41,531 bases of DNA from an uncultured Kiritimatiellota bacterium (GCA_944391065.1 CALXSH010000013.1:1-41531), one strand, 5' to 3'; shown: positions 18,984 to 27,410, counted from the first letter of the stretch. Notes: a model not told the origin generated them from the letters alone. Numbers and translations: made by a program.

Positions 18984-19041
18984 TCCCGGAATCCGCGGCC
19001 GTAGCCGCGACAGAAATGGAAGGGGTAGGGGGCGTGCGCGG

Positions 19042-19881
19042 TCAGAGTTCCAGCGGGGCAGGAGGCAGGCCGGAATCGACGCCGTAGAGGGCGATGCCGA
19101 AGCGGTCGGCCAGTTCGACCAGGCGGTCACGTTCGAGCATGACCAGACGGCCCGCCTGGAAGGCGACGGCCGTAATGCCGTACTTGCGGCAACGGCGCAG
19201 GGTATGTTCGCCGAAGACCGGAATGTCGAAGCGCATGTCATGGCCTTCCTTGGCGACCTTAATCATGACCGCGCCCTTGCCGCCGAGCTTTGATCCGCGC
19301 TTCAGCGTCGCATTGGTTCCCTCGAAGGCCTCGACCGCGAGAATCATTCCTTCCTTCACGAGGATGGTCTGGCCGATGTCGAGATTGCAGATGCCCATGG
19401 CAGCCTTCATGCCGAATTCGACGTCCGACTTCTCCTGTTCGGTCAGGCCGCGGTGATTGAGCGGCCCGGCGCCGGGAATGTGGCTCCCCATGAAGCAGGA
19501 GGCCGGAATGACGCGGGCACCGCGTGCCTCGATTTCTCGAATGATGCTACCGAAGATGGTATGGGCGTTCTTGACCTTCAGACTCGCCAGAATGCTTCGC
19601 GTGAGCGCGTCGAAGCGGCTGCGGAAGAGCGCCACGGGCGTGATCTGCCCAACCAGCATGATGTGCCTGTAGTGATGGCTCTCCATCCAGTCCAAGGCGG
19701 TCTGCAGTTCACCGATGCCGAAGACGCGGCTCTCGTCGGCTTCCCGCAGCAGACGGCGCGAGACCAGACCGCGGATGCCGGCCACGACGATGCGCCTGAC
19801 GCCCGCGGCGCGTGCGCCGTCAAAGGCCGCTTCGGGGTAGGCACCTTTGCAGGCAAAAATGACAAGTTCTTCCGGAACCAT
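19042..19881 (-). CDS. lpxI: UDP-2,3-diacylglucosamine pyrophosphatase LpxI
   Basis: A 279-residue LpxI (formerly DUF1009). It cleaves UDP-2,3-diacylglucosamine to lipid X and UMP in the lipid A pathway, replacing LpxH. Signatures are the N-terminal nucleotide-binding part (FACKGAYPEAA), VGQITPVALFR and the conserved C-terminal catalytic stretch with VEAFEGTNATLKRG, KGAVMIKVAKEGHDMRFD and PVFGEHTLRRCR. It shows the organism makes lipid A. The start lies five bases downstream of the small FtsB/DivIC-like gene. The ATG at 19881 has only a weak ribosome site, suggesting translational coupling. It is the last gene before a terminator. Confidence 0.92.
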   Translation of the reverse strand: MVPEELVIFACKGAYPEAAFDGARAAGVRRIVVAGIRGLVSRRLLREADESRVFGIGELQTALDWMESHHYRHIMLVGQITPVALFRSRFDALTRSILASLKVKNAHTIFGSIIREIEARGARVIPASCFMGSHIPGAGPLNHRGLTEQEKSDVEFGMKAAMGICNLDIGQTILVKEGMILAVEAFEGTNATLKRGSKLGGKGAVMIKVAKEGHDMRFDIPVFGEHTLRRCRKYGITAVAFQAGRLVMLERDRLVELADRFGIALYGVDSGLPPAPLEL

Positions 19882-19886
19882 CGGAG

Positions 19887-20168
19887 CTATTCGAAGACGA
19901 AAACGATTTCGTTCTCAGCCGACAGACGGTTGGCCCGGGCAAGCTGCTCAACGAAATGGGGGGAGGTGTTGAATCGCGCACGGTCACGTCGGACGGTCTC
20001 GATGTCACGGCGGATGGTGTCGACCTCGGCTTCGAGGGCGGCCTTCGTCTCACGGTTCGTTTCCCGCTTGACGTACTGCTCTCTGCCGAAAATAACAGCG
20101 AAGACAACGCTGACCAGCGTTATCAGGCAGAGGATACCGTTCCCAATTTTACGTAGCCACTCGTGCAT
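19887..20168 (-). CDS. FtsB/DivIC-like septum formation initiator
   Basis: A 93-residue bitopic protein: a short basic cytoplasmic N-terminus (MHEWLRKIGNG), one membrane helix (about residues 11-28), then a coiled coil (about residues 35-70) rich in Glu/Arg heptads and a short tail with ENEIVFVFE, the usual C-terminal strand of FtsB/DivIC. Such proteins bind FtsL and FtsQ in the divisome and activate septal wall synthesis. Assignment rests on size, topology and the tail, so FtsB and DivIC cannot be separated, and FtsL is a weaker alternative. The gene lies between uppP and lpxI, both envelope functions. Confidence 0.75.
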   Translation of the reverse strand: MHEWLRKIGNGILCLITLVSVVFAVIFGREQYVKRETNRETKAALEAEVDTIRRDIETVRRDRARFNTSPHFVEQLARANRLSAENEIVFVFE

Positions 20169-20185
20169 ACCGTTCCCTGACTCTT

Positions 20186-20215
20186 ATTATCGTCCATTCG
20201 CGGATTATAAGTCAA
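20186..20215 (-). promoter_or_regulatory. possible promoter for the ftsB/divIC-like gene and lpxI
   Basis: On the minus strand TTGACT (20210-20215), an 18-base spacer and GATAAT (20186-20191). It overlaps the end of uppP and would give a leader of about ten bases. It could allow the last two genes to be expressed apart from the metK riboswitch. Confidence 0.45.
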
Positions 20216-21005
20216 GAAAAAAGAAGAAAAAGATGCCTACGGCCAGGCAGTAGAAGCCGAAAAGCCAGAACCGGTGACGGGCCAGGAGTTTCACCATTCC
20301 CGCGACGCTGAGATAGCCGACAATGCCAGAGACCGCGAGACCGGCGATGGCCACAGTCGGGGTCAGCCCCTCGAAGACCCCCGTATTGCCGTCCTTGAAG
20401 GCCTTCAGAAGATGGAGGATGTTGCCGCCGAGGATGACGGGCACGACCATGAGGAAGGAGAAGGAGGCGATTTTATCCGAGGCGATGCCGAGGACGCGGG
20501 CAATGGAGATGGTGCTGCCGCTGCGGGAGATGCCGGGCAGCATAGCGAAGGCCTGCGCAATGCCCACGAGGAAGGCCCGTCCGGGCGTCACCTCGCGGCC
20601 CCGGTCACGGCCGAGAACGCGCGAGAGCAGCAGGATGAGACCTGTGACCATCAGCAGGCAGGCCACGAGACGGGGCGATTCTGCCGCGTGCTCGAGTTCC
20701 TCCTCAAAGAGCAGCCCCAGCGCGACGGCCGGAATCATCGAGACGATGACCGAGAGGGCGAATGTCCAGGCCGAACGCTCCCGTTTGACCAGCCCGACGC
20801 AGATGTCCCCGATGAAGCGGCGGTAGTAGGCAAAGACCGCCACCAGCGTTCCCAGATGAAGGAGAAGCTCCACGCCCAGCCCGCTGACGGCTTCGAAGCC
20901 CAGCAGTTCCTTGGCCAGAACCAAGTGACCGGAGGAGCTGACCGGAAGGAATTCGGTCAGCCCCTGGACGATCGCCAGGATAATCATGTGCAACAGGTCG
21001 GACAT
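20205..21005 (-). CDS. uppP: undecaprenyl-diphosphatase (BacA type)
   Basis: A 266-residue membrane enzyme with about eight hydrophobic helices. It removes a phosphate from undecaprenyl diphosphate so that the carrier lipid can be reused for wall and O-antigen synthesis. Both catalytic signatures are intact: EFLPVSSSGHLVL at residues 18-30 and PGISRSGST at about residues 160-170. AAGGAG precedes the ATG, which starts 26 bases after metK, so it is probably transcribed with metK. The Phe-rich C-terminus (FFFFF) is unusual but lies within the last helix. Confidence 0.95.
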   Translation of the reverse strand: MSDLLHMIILAIVQGLTEFLPVSSSGHLVLAKELLGFEAVSGLGVELLLHLGTLVAVFAYYRRFIGDICVGLVKRERSAWTFALSVIVSMIPAVALGLLFEEELEHAAESPRLVACLLMVTGLILLLSRVLGRDRGREVTPGRAFLVGIAQAFAMLPGISRSGSTISIARVLGIASDKIASFSFLMVVPVILGGNILHLLKAFKDGNTGVFEGLTPTVAIAGLAVSGIVGYLSVAGMVKLLARHRFWLFGFYCLAVGIFFFFFLDL

Positions 21006-21031
21006 GGGTGTGTCTCCTTAGATCGGGTGAA

Positions 21032-22210
21032 TCAGAGCAGGGCCGCGCGCAGCGCGTCGGTGCGGTTGAGGCGTTCCCACGGGGTGTTGGCCTTGCCGAA
21101 GTGACCGTACGTGCAGGTGTCGGAATAGCTCCAGCCCTTGGGGTGGGTGAGGTCCAAGTCGCGGATCAGCGCCGCGGGACGGAAGTCGAAGAGCCCTCCG
21201 TGCATCAGGAAGTCCGCGATTTTCTCCTCGGCGACCTTGCCGGTGCCGTAGGTGGAGACGTTGATGCTCATCGGCTGCGCCAGGCCGATGGCGTAAGCCA
21301 CCTGCACCTCGCACTTCGAGGCCAGACCGGCCGCGACGATGTTCTTGGCCACATAGCGGGCGTAGTACGCCGCGCTGCGGTCCACCTTTGAAGGATCCTT
21401 GCCCGAGAAGGCGCCGCCGCCGTGAGAGCCGACCCCGCCGTAGGTGTCGACGATGATTTTGCGGCCCGTCAGACCGGAGTCACCCGCTGGACCGCCGATG
21501 ACGAAGCGTCCCGTCGGATTGATGTGAAAGGCTGTCCGGTCCGTCAGCAACCCCGTCGGCGCCAGCGTCTCGCGGATGACCGCCTCGATGTCGCGGTGAA
21601 TCCGTTCCTCCGGCACCTCGCGTGTCTGGTGGGAGCATACGACCGTCGTGATTTCGCGCGGAACGCCGCCGTCGTAGAGCACCGACACCTGGGCCTTCGC
21701 GTCGGGACGCAGATAGGGAATCGTCCCGTCCCGGCGGAGCTCGGACAGCTTCATTAGAATGTGATGCGAGGCCACGGCCGTAACCGGCAGGAATTCTGGC
21801 GTCTCATCGGTCGCATAGCCGAACATCATGCCTTGGTCGCCCGCGCCCTGCGCCTCGGGATCGTCGCGGTCAACGCCCTGATTGATGTCGGGCGACTGCG
21901 CGTGCAGATTGTTCACATAGGCAAAATCCTGCCAGCAGAATCCCTCGGCGTGATCGTCATAACCGATGCGGCGGATCGCCTCCTGGGCGATGGCCTTCGT
22001 GTTGAGGCTTTCAAACCCCTTGCAGGTAATCTCGCCCAGGTTGACGACGAGGTTGGTGCCGCAGGCGGTTTCGCAGGCCACGCGTGCCCGGTCGTCAAGT
22101 GCCAGGCAGGCATCGAGAATGGCGTCGGAGATCGCGTCGGCGACCTTGTCGGGATGGCCCTCGGAAACAGATTCCGAAGTGTAGACGTGGCGGGCGGTGA
22201 GCTTGCTCAT
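21032..22210 (-). CDS. metK: S-adenosylmethionine synthetase
   Basis: A 392-residue enzyme that makes SAM from methionine and ATP in the cytoplasm. Signatures are SESVSEGHPDKVADAISDAI near the N-terminus, GAGDQGMMFGYA (the ATP-binding hexapeptide region) and GGAFSGKDPSKVDRSAAY (the P-loop-like GGGAFSGKD). The frame is open to 22300, but the ATG at 22210 has an AAGGA site 5-9 bases upstream and starts MSKLTARHVYTSESVSEGH, as the family does. The extra upstream codons would run through the leader hairpin and are not used. The leader carries a SAM-II-like aptamer and terminator hairpin (22241-22364), so product feedback is likely. Confidence 0.96.
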   Translation of the reverse strand: MSKLTARHVYTSESVSEGHPDKVADAISDAILDACLALDDRARVACETACGTNLVVNLGEITCKGFESLNTKAIAQEAIRRIGYDDHAEGFCWQDFAYVNNLHAQSPDINQGVDRDDPEAQGAGDQGMMFGYATDETPEFLPVTAVASHHILMKLSELRRDGTIPYLRPDAKAQVSVLYDGGVPREITTVVCSHQTREVPEERIHRDIEAVIRETLAPTGLLTDRTAFHINPTGRFVIGGPAGDSGLTGRKIIVDTYGGVGSHGGGAFSGKDPSKVDRSAAYYARYVAKNIVAAGLASKCEVQVAYAIGLAQPMSINVSTYGTGKVAEEKIADFLMHGGLFDFRPAALIRDLDLTHPKGWSYSDTCTYGHFGKANTPWERLNRTDALRAALL

Positions 22211-22240
22211 AGTGTCCTTTCCGGTCCCCGGCCGGAATAC

Positions 22241-22269
22241 AAAGAAAGGCAGTGCGTGACCGCACTGCC
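22241..22269 (-). terminator. terminator-like hairpin in the metK leader
   Basis: On the minus strand GGCAGTGCG pairs with CGCACTGCC (22248-22256 with 22261-22269, a perfect 9-bp stem with a 4-base loop) and is followed by TTTCTTTG. It sits between the riboswitch-like element and the metK ribosome site, where premature termination would cut off the whole cluster. The U tract is interrupted by one C, so strength is uncertain. Confidence 0.7.
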
Positions 22270-22293
22270 GCCTGACGTTCCGTTTCCGGGGTG

Positions 22294-22364
22294 CCTCCAT
22301 TTTAGCGTACAGTGTCGAAACCTTTGCGTCCGCAAGCAGGAGTGCTTCTCAAATCAACGCAAAG
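22294..22364 (-). promoter_or_regulatory. SAM-II-class riboswitch candidate upstream of metK
   Basis: Reading the minus strand, P1 is CUUUGCGUU with GACGCAAAG (9 bp including one U-G pair). Directly after the 5' strand comes GAUUU. The loop then has an extra 5-bp hairpin (AAGCA/UGCUU) whose loop is CUCC, and ends CC-N3-UUGC-N before the P1 3' strand. Downstream follow CUGUAC and GCUAAAAUGGAGG. The SAM-II aptamer has the same order: P1, GAUUU, CC-N3-UUGC-N, P1', UGUA, GCUAAAAAGG. The pseudoknot would pair GCG with CGC (P2a, keeping the U-U beside it) and CUCC with GGAG (P2b). It differs from the classic element by the extra loop hairpin and a longer third loop. SAM-V shares this core and is the main alternative. 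Confidence 0.72.
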
Positions 22365-22371
22365 TCCGCAT

Positions 22372-22401
22372 ACAATAACATAAAGGCATTCACGCGTACA
22401 A
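22372..22401 (-). promoter_or_regulatory. promoter for metK and its leader RNA
   Basis: On the minus strand TTGTAC (22396-22401), an 18-base spacer and TATTGT (22372-22377). The predicted start near 22365 falls exactly at the first base of the riboswitch P1 stem, which supports both calls. Confidence 0.55.
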
Positions 22402-22532
22402 CGGAAATTCGCCGTCCTCCGCCGAACCGGAGCGTGCATGATTAAATGCCGCACCATCGGACCGTAGCGGCCTGTGCGCCTGAGGCAGCCTGCCGGGATG
22501 CATGGACGCCGGGCGTTGGCCGTCGTGTCGGC

Positions 22533-22561
22533 TTGCGCTTTGGTCGAAAAGCGGCTACACT
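22533..22561 (+). promoter_or_regulatory. promoter for the SNF2 helicase gene, predicted leaderless
   Basis: TTGCGC (22533-22538), a 17-base spacer and TACACT (22556-22561). Seven bases separate the -10 box from the ATG at 22569, so the mRNA should begin at or one base before the start codon. This promoter also argues against the longer open frame from 22446. Confidence 0.7.
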
Positions 22562-22568
22562 GGCCCTC

Positions 22569-25500
22569 ATGCAAACGTTGACCCTGCCCTTGCCCCGTTC
22601 TCTTGAGTCCGTCGCACAGATGTCGCCGGAATCTTTGGCCATTCTCTCCCTGCTGATTGTCTTCGGCGACCAGCCCCGTACCCTGATGTGGGAGTGGGGC
22701 GGATTTCAGCTCTATGTGCGTGACAGTACCGCTTCCATCAAGAAGGTGGAGACCTTCCTGAGGCGATTTTCGGTAGGCGCACACACTCCGGAAGAGACGG
22801 AGATCTGTCAGCTTGCGGCGCAGGTGGCGCTGCGGGAGCTGGAGGGGACGTGGATGGTGCCTGTGCAGGTGAAGCTTATCGGGACGGATGCGTGTTTTCC
22901 GGGGTATGCGGTCCATCCGGACGTCAAATCGGATCTGATGCGGCAGGTTTACGATGGATTTCTGGATACCTTCCCGCGCTTCGGGGAGGCGGAAACGAGG
23001 GTGGCTTATGCGGAGCTCTGCGCCAAATGCCTCGTGATGGAGTATGGCCATCGACCCCACGCAGAAGGCCTCGTGGCGCTCTCATACCGGATTGCTTCAT
23101 TGCGTGTGGAGGCGTTGCGCGATCCGAACGGGTTTCTCCAGATGCTGTCCAATCGAGCGGATTTTCTGACGCAGGAGACTGACGGAGTCTCGGTGTTGCC
23201 ATGGATGTTGAAGGGATTTGAGTCGGATGCGGTACTTGGGGAGGTCGTTCGGCTTTACCGCTGTGCAGAGCGCCTGACGGAGGGCTTTGAGGAATGCTTG
23301 GACCTCCGGGAAGACCTGAAGGAATTCTGCGGGCTATTGCGGAGTTTTGCGGGTAAGCAGGTCCCCTTCTATACATCGCTTGCGCTGCTGGCGGCATCAC
23401 TGAGCGTCTGGACGGATCAACCGGAGCTGCTGCAGGACATCGGTGTGGCCGACAGTGCCCATCCGAAGGAGTTGAAGCGGTGTCTGGACGGCTTCAGGGC
23501 TATCTATAAAGGGGAGTGGTCGACCGCGGACCTTGGTCTTTCAAAAACACTTGAGGCGGGCCTTTGCGGGGGTAAGACGTGGGGCTCCTATACATCCTCA
23601 TCTTTTGGCTACCGGGGTAGTTTTGATTGTTCGATTCCGCGCATGCAGACGCCGACGCTTTTGCTGACGCTGCTGAGTTCTCTGCGTGCCGGCCTGAAGG
23701 CGACACGCATCAAGTCTCTTGGGGATGGCTTCTATGCTGTCAGCTGCAGTCTTATGAGCGCGCAGGAGAATATGCTTTTTGGCGAAGTCCCGCCGGCGCT
23801 GTCGCAGCTGAGCAGAAGTTGGCAGCGCTTCGCTCTTGGCAGGTCCGGTGTGCTGTTGCTGGGCACGGTCTGGGGCGAACCCTTCCATCCGGCGAATGCG
23901 GTTTTACTGGCTGCTGAGACCCATCGCATGATAGCCGAGGAAGAGAAGGTGCCGCCGGAGGCCGTAGACTATCTGCTGGGCGGCGCGCGTACGGCCATTG
24001 CCAATCGGGTTGATACGCTGGCAGCGCTGCTCCTCGGCGTGCTGAGCGAGGTACCGATGGATGAAGCCAAAGTCCGGGAGGCCGAAGCCCTGCGCGTGGC
24101 GCTGAGCGGTCATGGTGTCTGCTTCTGGGATCGGAATGCCGTGGATGTCAGGTGGAAGACGGCTCTGGAGGAGCTGTCGGCGCTTGGGAAAAAGCCTTCC
24201 GACGCCGAGAAGAGCACATCTTCGGATAAGACCCTTCGGCTGCTGTGGCGCGTTGTGCTGAATCCGCTTCGGAATATTGTCGGCGGTTGGTGTCCCGAAG
24301 AGGTGACGCCTTATCGCGTTGGCCGCTCCGGCCCTGAGTTGCGTCCCTGTTCGCTCCGCAGACTCATGAATCCGGCCAATACGACAGAGCTTACGGAGGC
24401 AGAACAGCGCCTCTGCGCGAAGATTGAACGGGACCCTTATCTCGACTGCTATGAAATCGACGTAGACGGGGTGACGGGCTTTCTCCCTGATATCCCCAGA
24501 CTTGAGATCGCCCTTCGGGACGACAACAGGGTTGCGGATTTGCGTGAGGAAGCCGACAGAGCGCACCGCAAGGCCGATCCCGAGGAGTTGAACCGCTGGA
24601 ATGGCAAGAACTTCCGTCCGGCAATCATTGAGCGGGCCGCAGTGCAGTTGCGTGTCGACCGGAAGGACGCCACGGGGCATATCTCCGTGCGGCTGCCTTG
24701 GGGCAATGCCTCGACCCCGTCCGGTGGCTATCTTGAAGTGCTCGATGAGAGTACTTATGTCTACCGTGAGGTGACCCCGCAGGTAACGAGAATCGCCGCC
24801 ATCATCCGAAAATACGGTACGGACGGCATCCTGCGCTTCCCGGCGGAGAGCGCGGAGCAGGTCTGCGCGGCACTCCAGAGTCTGTCGGCGGAGACGCCGC
24901 TCTGTGGGAACTTTGCCGCGCAGGCGCGTGGCAGGGGTGCGGCGGAGACGCTTGCTGGCGGATGCCACCTCGTGGCGAGACTGCGATTGGAGGAGGGCAC
25001 GCTCGGCGTGGAAATCCGCGTGCGCCCCGTGGAGTCGTTGCCGCTTCTTTTCGAACCCGGCCGTGGCCTGGCCGAACGGACTGTGCCTACGCCTGACGGA
25101 CCGCGGATGCTTTGCCGCGACATCGCCGGCGAGACGGCCGCTCTGGATGCACTGGTTGCCGCCATGCCGATCTTGGCCGAATCGTCTGTCGGCCACGCCG
25201 ACTGGTCCATCGAATCGCTTTCGGATGCCCTCGAGACCGTCGCGGCGCTGAAGGCCCATGCCGGCAAAGACCTGACAGTCGAATGGCAAAAGGGCGCCGC
25301 CCTGAATGTCGTCACGGCTGCTCCCAAAGGCACGCGCTTGCGGGCCAGTGCCACCGCGCGGGACTGGTTCGCCGTCAGTGGCACCGTCCAGGCCGATGAC
25401 GGGCGCGTCTTCTCGCTGATGGAGCTCCTGCCGCACATCGACAGCCGCCGGGGACGCTTTCTTCGCGTCGATGGCAATACCTATATCGCCCTGACCTCGG

Positions 25501-27098
25501 CCCTCATCCGCCGCCTCGGCGCCCTCCATGCCGCTGCGGCCTTCGCCACGCGCGGCACGGGTGGCGATAAGGATGCCTTCGCCGTGCCGACGGCCGCCCT
25601 GCCGATGCTCGGCGAGGCCTTTGCACCCTCGCAGGGCGGCGATGCCGACCTGCCGGGACTTCCAAAAGTGCTGGAAGAGCGTACCGAAGTCATCCGTGCG
25701 GCCTTGGCCAGCGAACCGGAGATTCCGCCGCGCCTAGCCTGCACGCTTCGCCCCTATCAGGAGGAGGGCGTGCGGTGGCTGATCCGTCTCACCGAGGCCG
25801 GGCTCGGCGTCTGCCTGGCTGACGACATGGGCCTCGGCAAGACCGTCCAGATCATCGCCCTGCTGCTCCACCGGCTCAACGTCGAAGGCCCCGCCCTGGT
25901 CGTCGCGCCCGCCTCGGTCTGCGGAAACTGGGAGGGAGAGCTGACCCGGTTCGCGCCGACGCTGCGCGTTCGCCGCGTCGACCCGACCCTGCCGGAGAGC
26001 GAGACGGCGGCGGCCCTCGAGGGACAGGACGTCATCATCGTCAGTTACAATCTCCTTGTCTCGCGCGAAGCGCTGTTTGTCGGAGAGACCTGGTCGACCG
26101 TTGTCCTCGATGAGGCGCAGGCCATCAAGAACCGCGACACCAAACGTGCCGCCGCGGTGCAGAAGCTCCGCGCGGCTGCCCGCGTCGTGGCCACGGGCAC
26201 GCCCGTCGAGAACGCCCTGACGGACCTCTGGAGCGTCTTCGCCTTCCTCAATCCCGGTCTGCTCGGACCGGCCGACACCTTCCTGAAGCGCTTCACCGAC
26301 GCGGATGGACGCCCCCGTCCGGAACTCCGCCGCCTCGTCTCCCCCCTGATTCTCCGTCGCCGCAAACGCGATGTCTTGGACGATCTTCCGCCGAAGACCG
26401 AAATCACCCTTCCTGTCATTCTGAGCGATGCCGAACGCACCGCCTACGAAGCCTGCCGCCGTCAGGCGTTGGCCTCATTGGAAGGTGAAAAGGGCGACAA
26501 CCGCATTGCCATCCTGGCCGAACTCACCCGTCTGCGGCGCTTCTGCTGCGCGCCCTCCCTCGTCCTCCCCGGTTTCGCTGAGTGCGCGAAACTCGACGCC
26601 TTGATGTCGCTCTTGGAGGACCTCCGTGCCAACGGCCACCGCGCTCTCGTCTTCAGCCAGTTTACCGACGTTCTCGCCCTTGTGCGCGAACGCCTCGATT
26701 CCGGAAAGATTGCGTATCGTTACCTCGACGGCGCGACACCGGCCGCGAAACGGACGGCCGAGGTCAACGCCTTCCAGCACGGCGAAGGGGACTTCTTCCT
26801 GATCAGCCTCCGCGCCGGCGGCACCGGTCTCAATCTGACGGCGGCCAACTATGTCATTCTCCTGGACCCGTGGTGGAATCCCGCCGTCGAGGCCCAGGCC
26901 GCCGACCGTGTCCACCGTATCGGCCAGAAACGCAGCGTCACGGTCTACCGTCTCGTCACTGCCGACACCGTCGAGGAGAAGGTTCTCGCCCTCCACGCCC
27001 AAAAGCAGACCCTGGCCGAAGACATCCTTGCCGATACCGGCAACGCTGCCATGACTCCCGAGCTCCTCCGGTCGCTCTTCGCTCCTGTGGCGCCCTGA
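22569..27098 (+). CDS. large SNF2-family DEAD/DEAH-type helicase
   Basis: A 1509-residue protein. The C-terminal 450 residues are a complete SNF2 ATPase: motif I DDMGLGKTVQ (about residue 1088), motif II LDEAQAIKN (about residue 1180), motif III ATGTPVENAL, and the helicase C lobe with SLRAGGTGLNL and QAADRVHRIGQKR (about residue 1445). It should move on or remodel DNA-protein complexes. About 1050 N-terminal residues have no recognised domain. Their last 100 residues (WFAVSGTVQADDGRVFSL, GRFLRVDGNTYIAL) resemble the segment found just before the motor in other bacterial SNF2 proteins. The first half uses more mixed codons than the motor half. No methylase, nuclease or other defence partner is adjacent, so a stand-alone transcription or repair role is as likely as defence. 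Confidence 0.9.
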   Translation: MQTLTLPLPRSLESVAQMSPESLAILSLLIVFGDQPRTLMWEWGGFQLYVRDSTASIKKVETFLRRFSVGAHTPEETEICQLAAQVALRELEGTWMVPVQVKLIGTDACFPGYAVHPDVKSDLMRQVYDGFLDTFPRFGEAETRVAYAELCAKCLVMEYGHRPHAEGLVALSYRIASLRVEALRDPNGFLQMLSNRADFLTQETDGVSVLPWMLKGFESDAVLGEVVRLYRCAERLTEGFEECLDLREDLKEFCGLLRSFAGKQVPFYTSLALLAASLSVWTDQPELLQDIGVADSAHPKELKRCLDGFRAIYKGEWSTADLGLSKTLEAGLCGGKTWGSYTSSSFGYRGSFDCSIPRMQTPTLLLTLLSSLRAGLKATRIKSLGDGFYAVSCSLMSAQENMLFGEVPPALSQLSRSWQRFALGRSGVLLLGTVWGEPFHPANAVLLAAETHRMIAEEEKVPPEAVDYLLGGARTAIANRVDTLAALLLGVLSEVPMDEAKVREAEALRVALSGHGVCFWDRNAVDVRWKTALEELSALGKKPSDAEKSTSSDKTLRLLWRVVLNPLRNIVGGWCPEEVTPYRVGRSGPELRPCSLRRLMNPANTTELTEAEQRLCAKIERDPYLDCYEIDVDGVTGFLPDIPRLEIALRDDNRVADLREEADRAHRKADPEELNRWNGKNFRPAIIERAAVQLRVDRKDATGHISVRLPWGNASTPSGGYLEVLDESTYVYREVTPQVTRIAAIIRKYGTDGILRFPAESAEQVCAALQSLSAETPLCGNFAAQARGRGAAETLAGGCHLVARLRLEEGTLGVEIRVRPVESLPLLFEPGRGLAERTVPTPDGPRMLCRDIAGETAALDALVAAMPILAESSVGHADWSIESLSDALETVAALKAHAGKDLTVEWQKGAALNVVTAAPKGTRLRASATARDWFAVSGTVQADDGRVFSLMELLPHIDSRRGRFLRVDGNTYIALTSALIRRLGALHAAAAFATRGTGGDKDAFAVPTAALPMLGEAFAPSQGGDADLPGLPKVLEERTEVIRAALASEPEIPPRLACTLRPYQEEGVRWLIRLTEAGLGVCLADDMGLGKTVQIIALLLHRLNVEGPALVVAPASVCGNWEGELTRFAPTLRVRRVDPTLPESETAAALEGQDVIIVSYNLLVSREALFVGETWSTVVLDEAQAIKNRDTKRAAAVQKLRAAARVVATGTPVENALTDLWSVFAFLNPGLLGPADTFLKRFTDADGRPRPELRRLVSPLILRRRKRDVLDDLPPKTEITLPVILSDAERTAYEACRRQALASLEGEKGDNRIAILAELTRLRRFCCAPSLVLPGFAECAKLDALMSLLEDLRANGHRALVFSQFTDVLALVRERLDSGKIAYRYLDGATPAAKRTAEVNAFQHGEGDFFLISLRAGGTGLNLTAANYVILLDPWWNPAVEAQAADRVHRIGQKRSVTVYRLVTADTVEEKVLALHAQKQTLAEDILADTGNAAMTPELLRSLFAPVAP

Positions 27099-27325
27099 GG
27101 CAGCATATCCGCCGCCGTAACCCCTCGGTCACAGCTCTTGGTGAGTCGTGCTGAGGCCCCGGCGCCATCGAATTCATCGCGCAGCGAAGCGGGGTGCACT
27201 GCCCCTTTAGCCGGAGACCGCCCCACCCATACGCATGAAGAGCCCGGAAGGGGAACCGATGGACGGCACGAAAGGGATTTGCGGTGAGGGTGCTCTTGAC
27301 CAAAAGTGCGGCGAAGAAGGACTCG

Positions 27326-27410
27326 CCACCCTATAGGGTAGTCACTCGCTACCCTATAGGGTAGTAAAGCGCCACCCTATAGGGTGGCAGGGCACTACCC
27401 TATAGGGTGG
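27326..27410. repeat. four 12-bp palindromes ACCCTATAGGGT at exact 23-bp period
   Basis: The perfect palindrome occurs at 27328-27339, 27351-27362, 27374-27385 and 27397-27408; each start is exactly 23 bases after the last. The flanks extend it to CYACCCTATAGGGTRG: copies 2 and 3 are perfect 16-bp palindromes, while copies 1 and 4 have one mismatched flank pair. The 7-base spacers between the 16-mers differ in sequence. Constant phasing with variable spacers is what an array of binding sites for a dimeric protein looks like. No other copy was noticed in the window. Confidence 0.92.

Larger units (their letters stand above)
22211..22568. other. divergent intergenic region between metK and the SNF2 gene
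   Basis: No gene is seen here. The left two thirds are the metK leader (ribosome site, terminator hairpin, riboswitch candidate and promoter). The right part carries the SNF2 promoter. Between 22402 and 22532 I see no further structured element. Confidence 0.7.

Noticed and set aside
22446..22568. Earlier start for the SNF2 protein at 22446.
   Set aside because: A good promoter (TTGCGC-17-TACACT) lies inside this extension, and the added residues are low-quality Ala/Arg/Cys-rich sequence.
23904..25529. A 541-residue minus-strand frame inside the SNF2 gene.
   Set aside because: No domain and no start signal; the SNF2 frame continues through it without interruption.
27326..27410. CRISPR array reading of the phased palindromes.
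   Set aside because: The repeat is 12-16 bp and the spacer 7-11 bp, far too short for CRISPR, and no cas gene is nearby.
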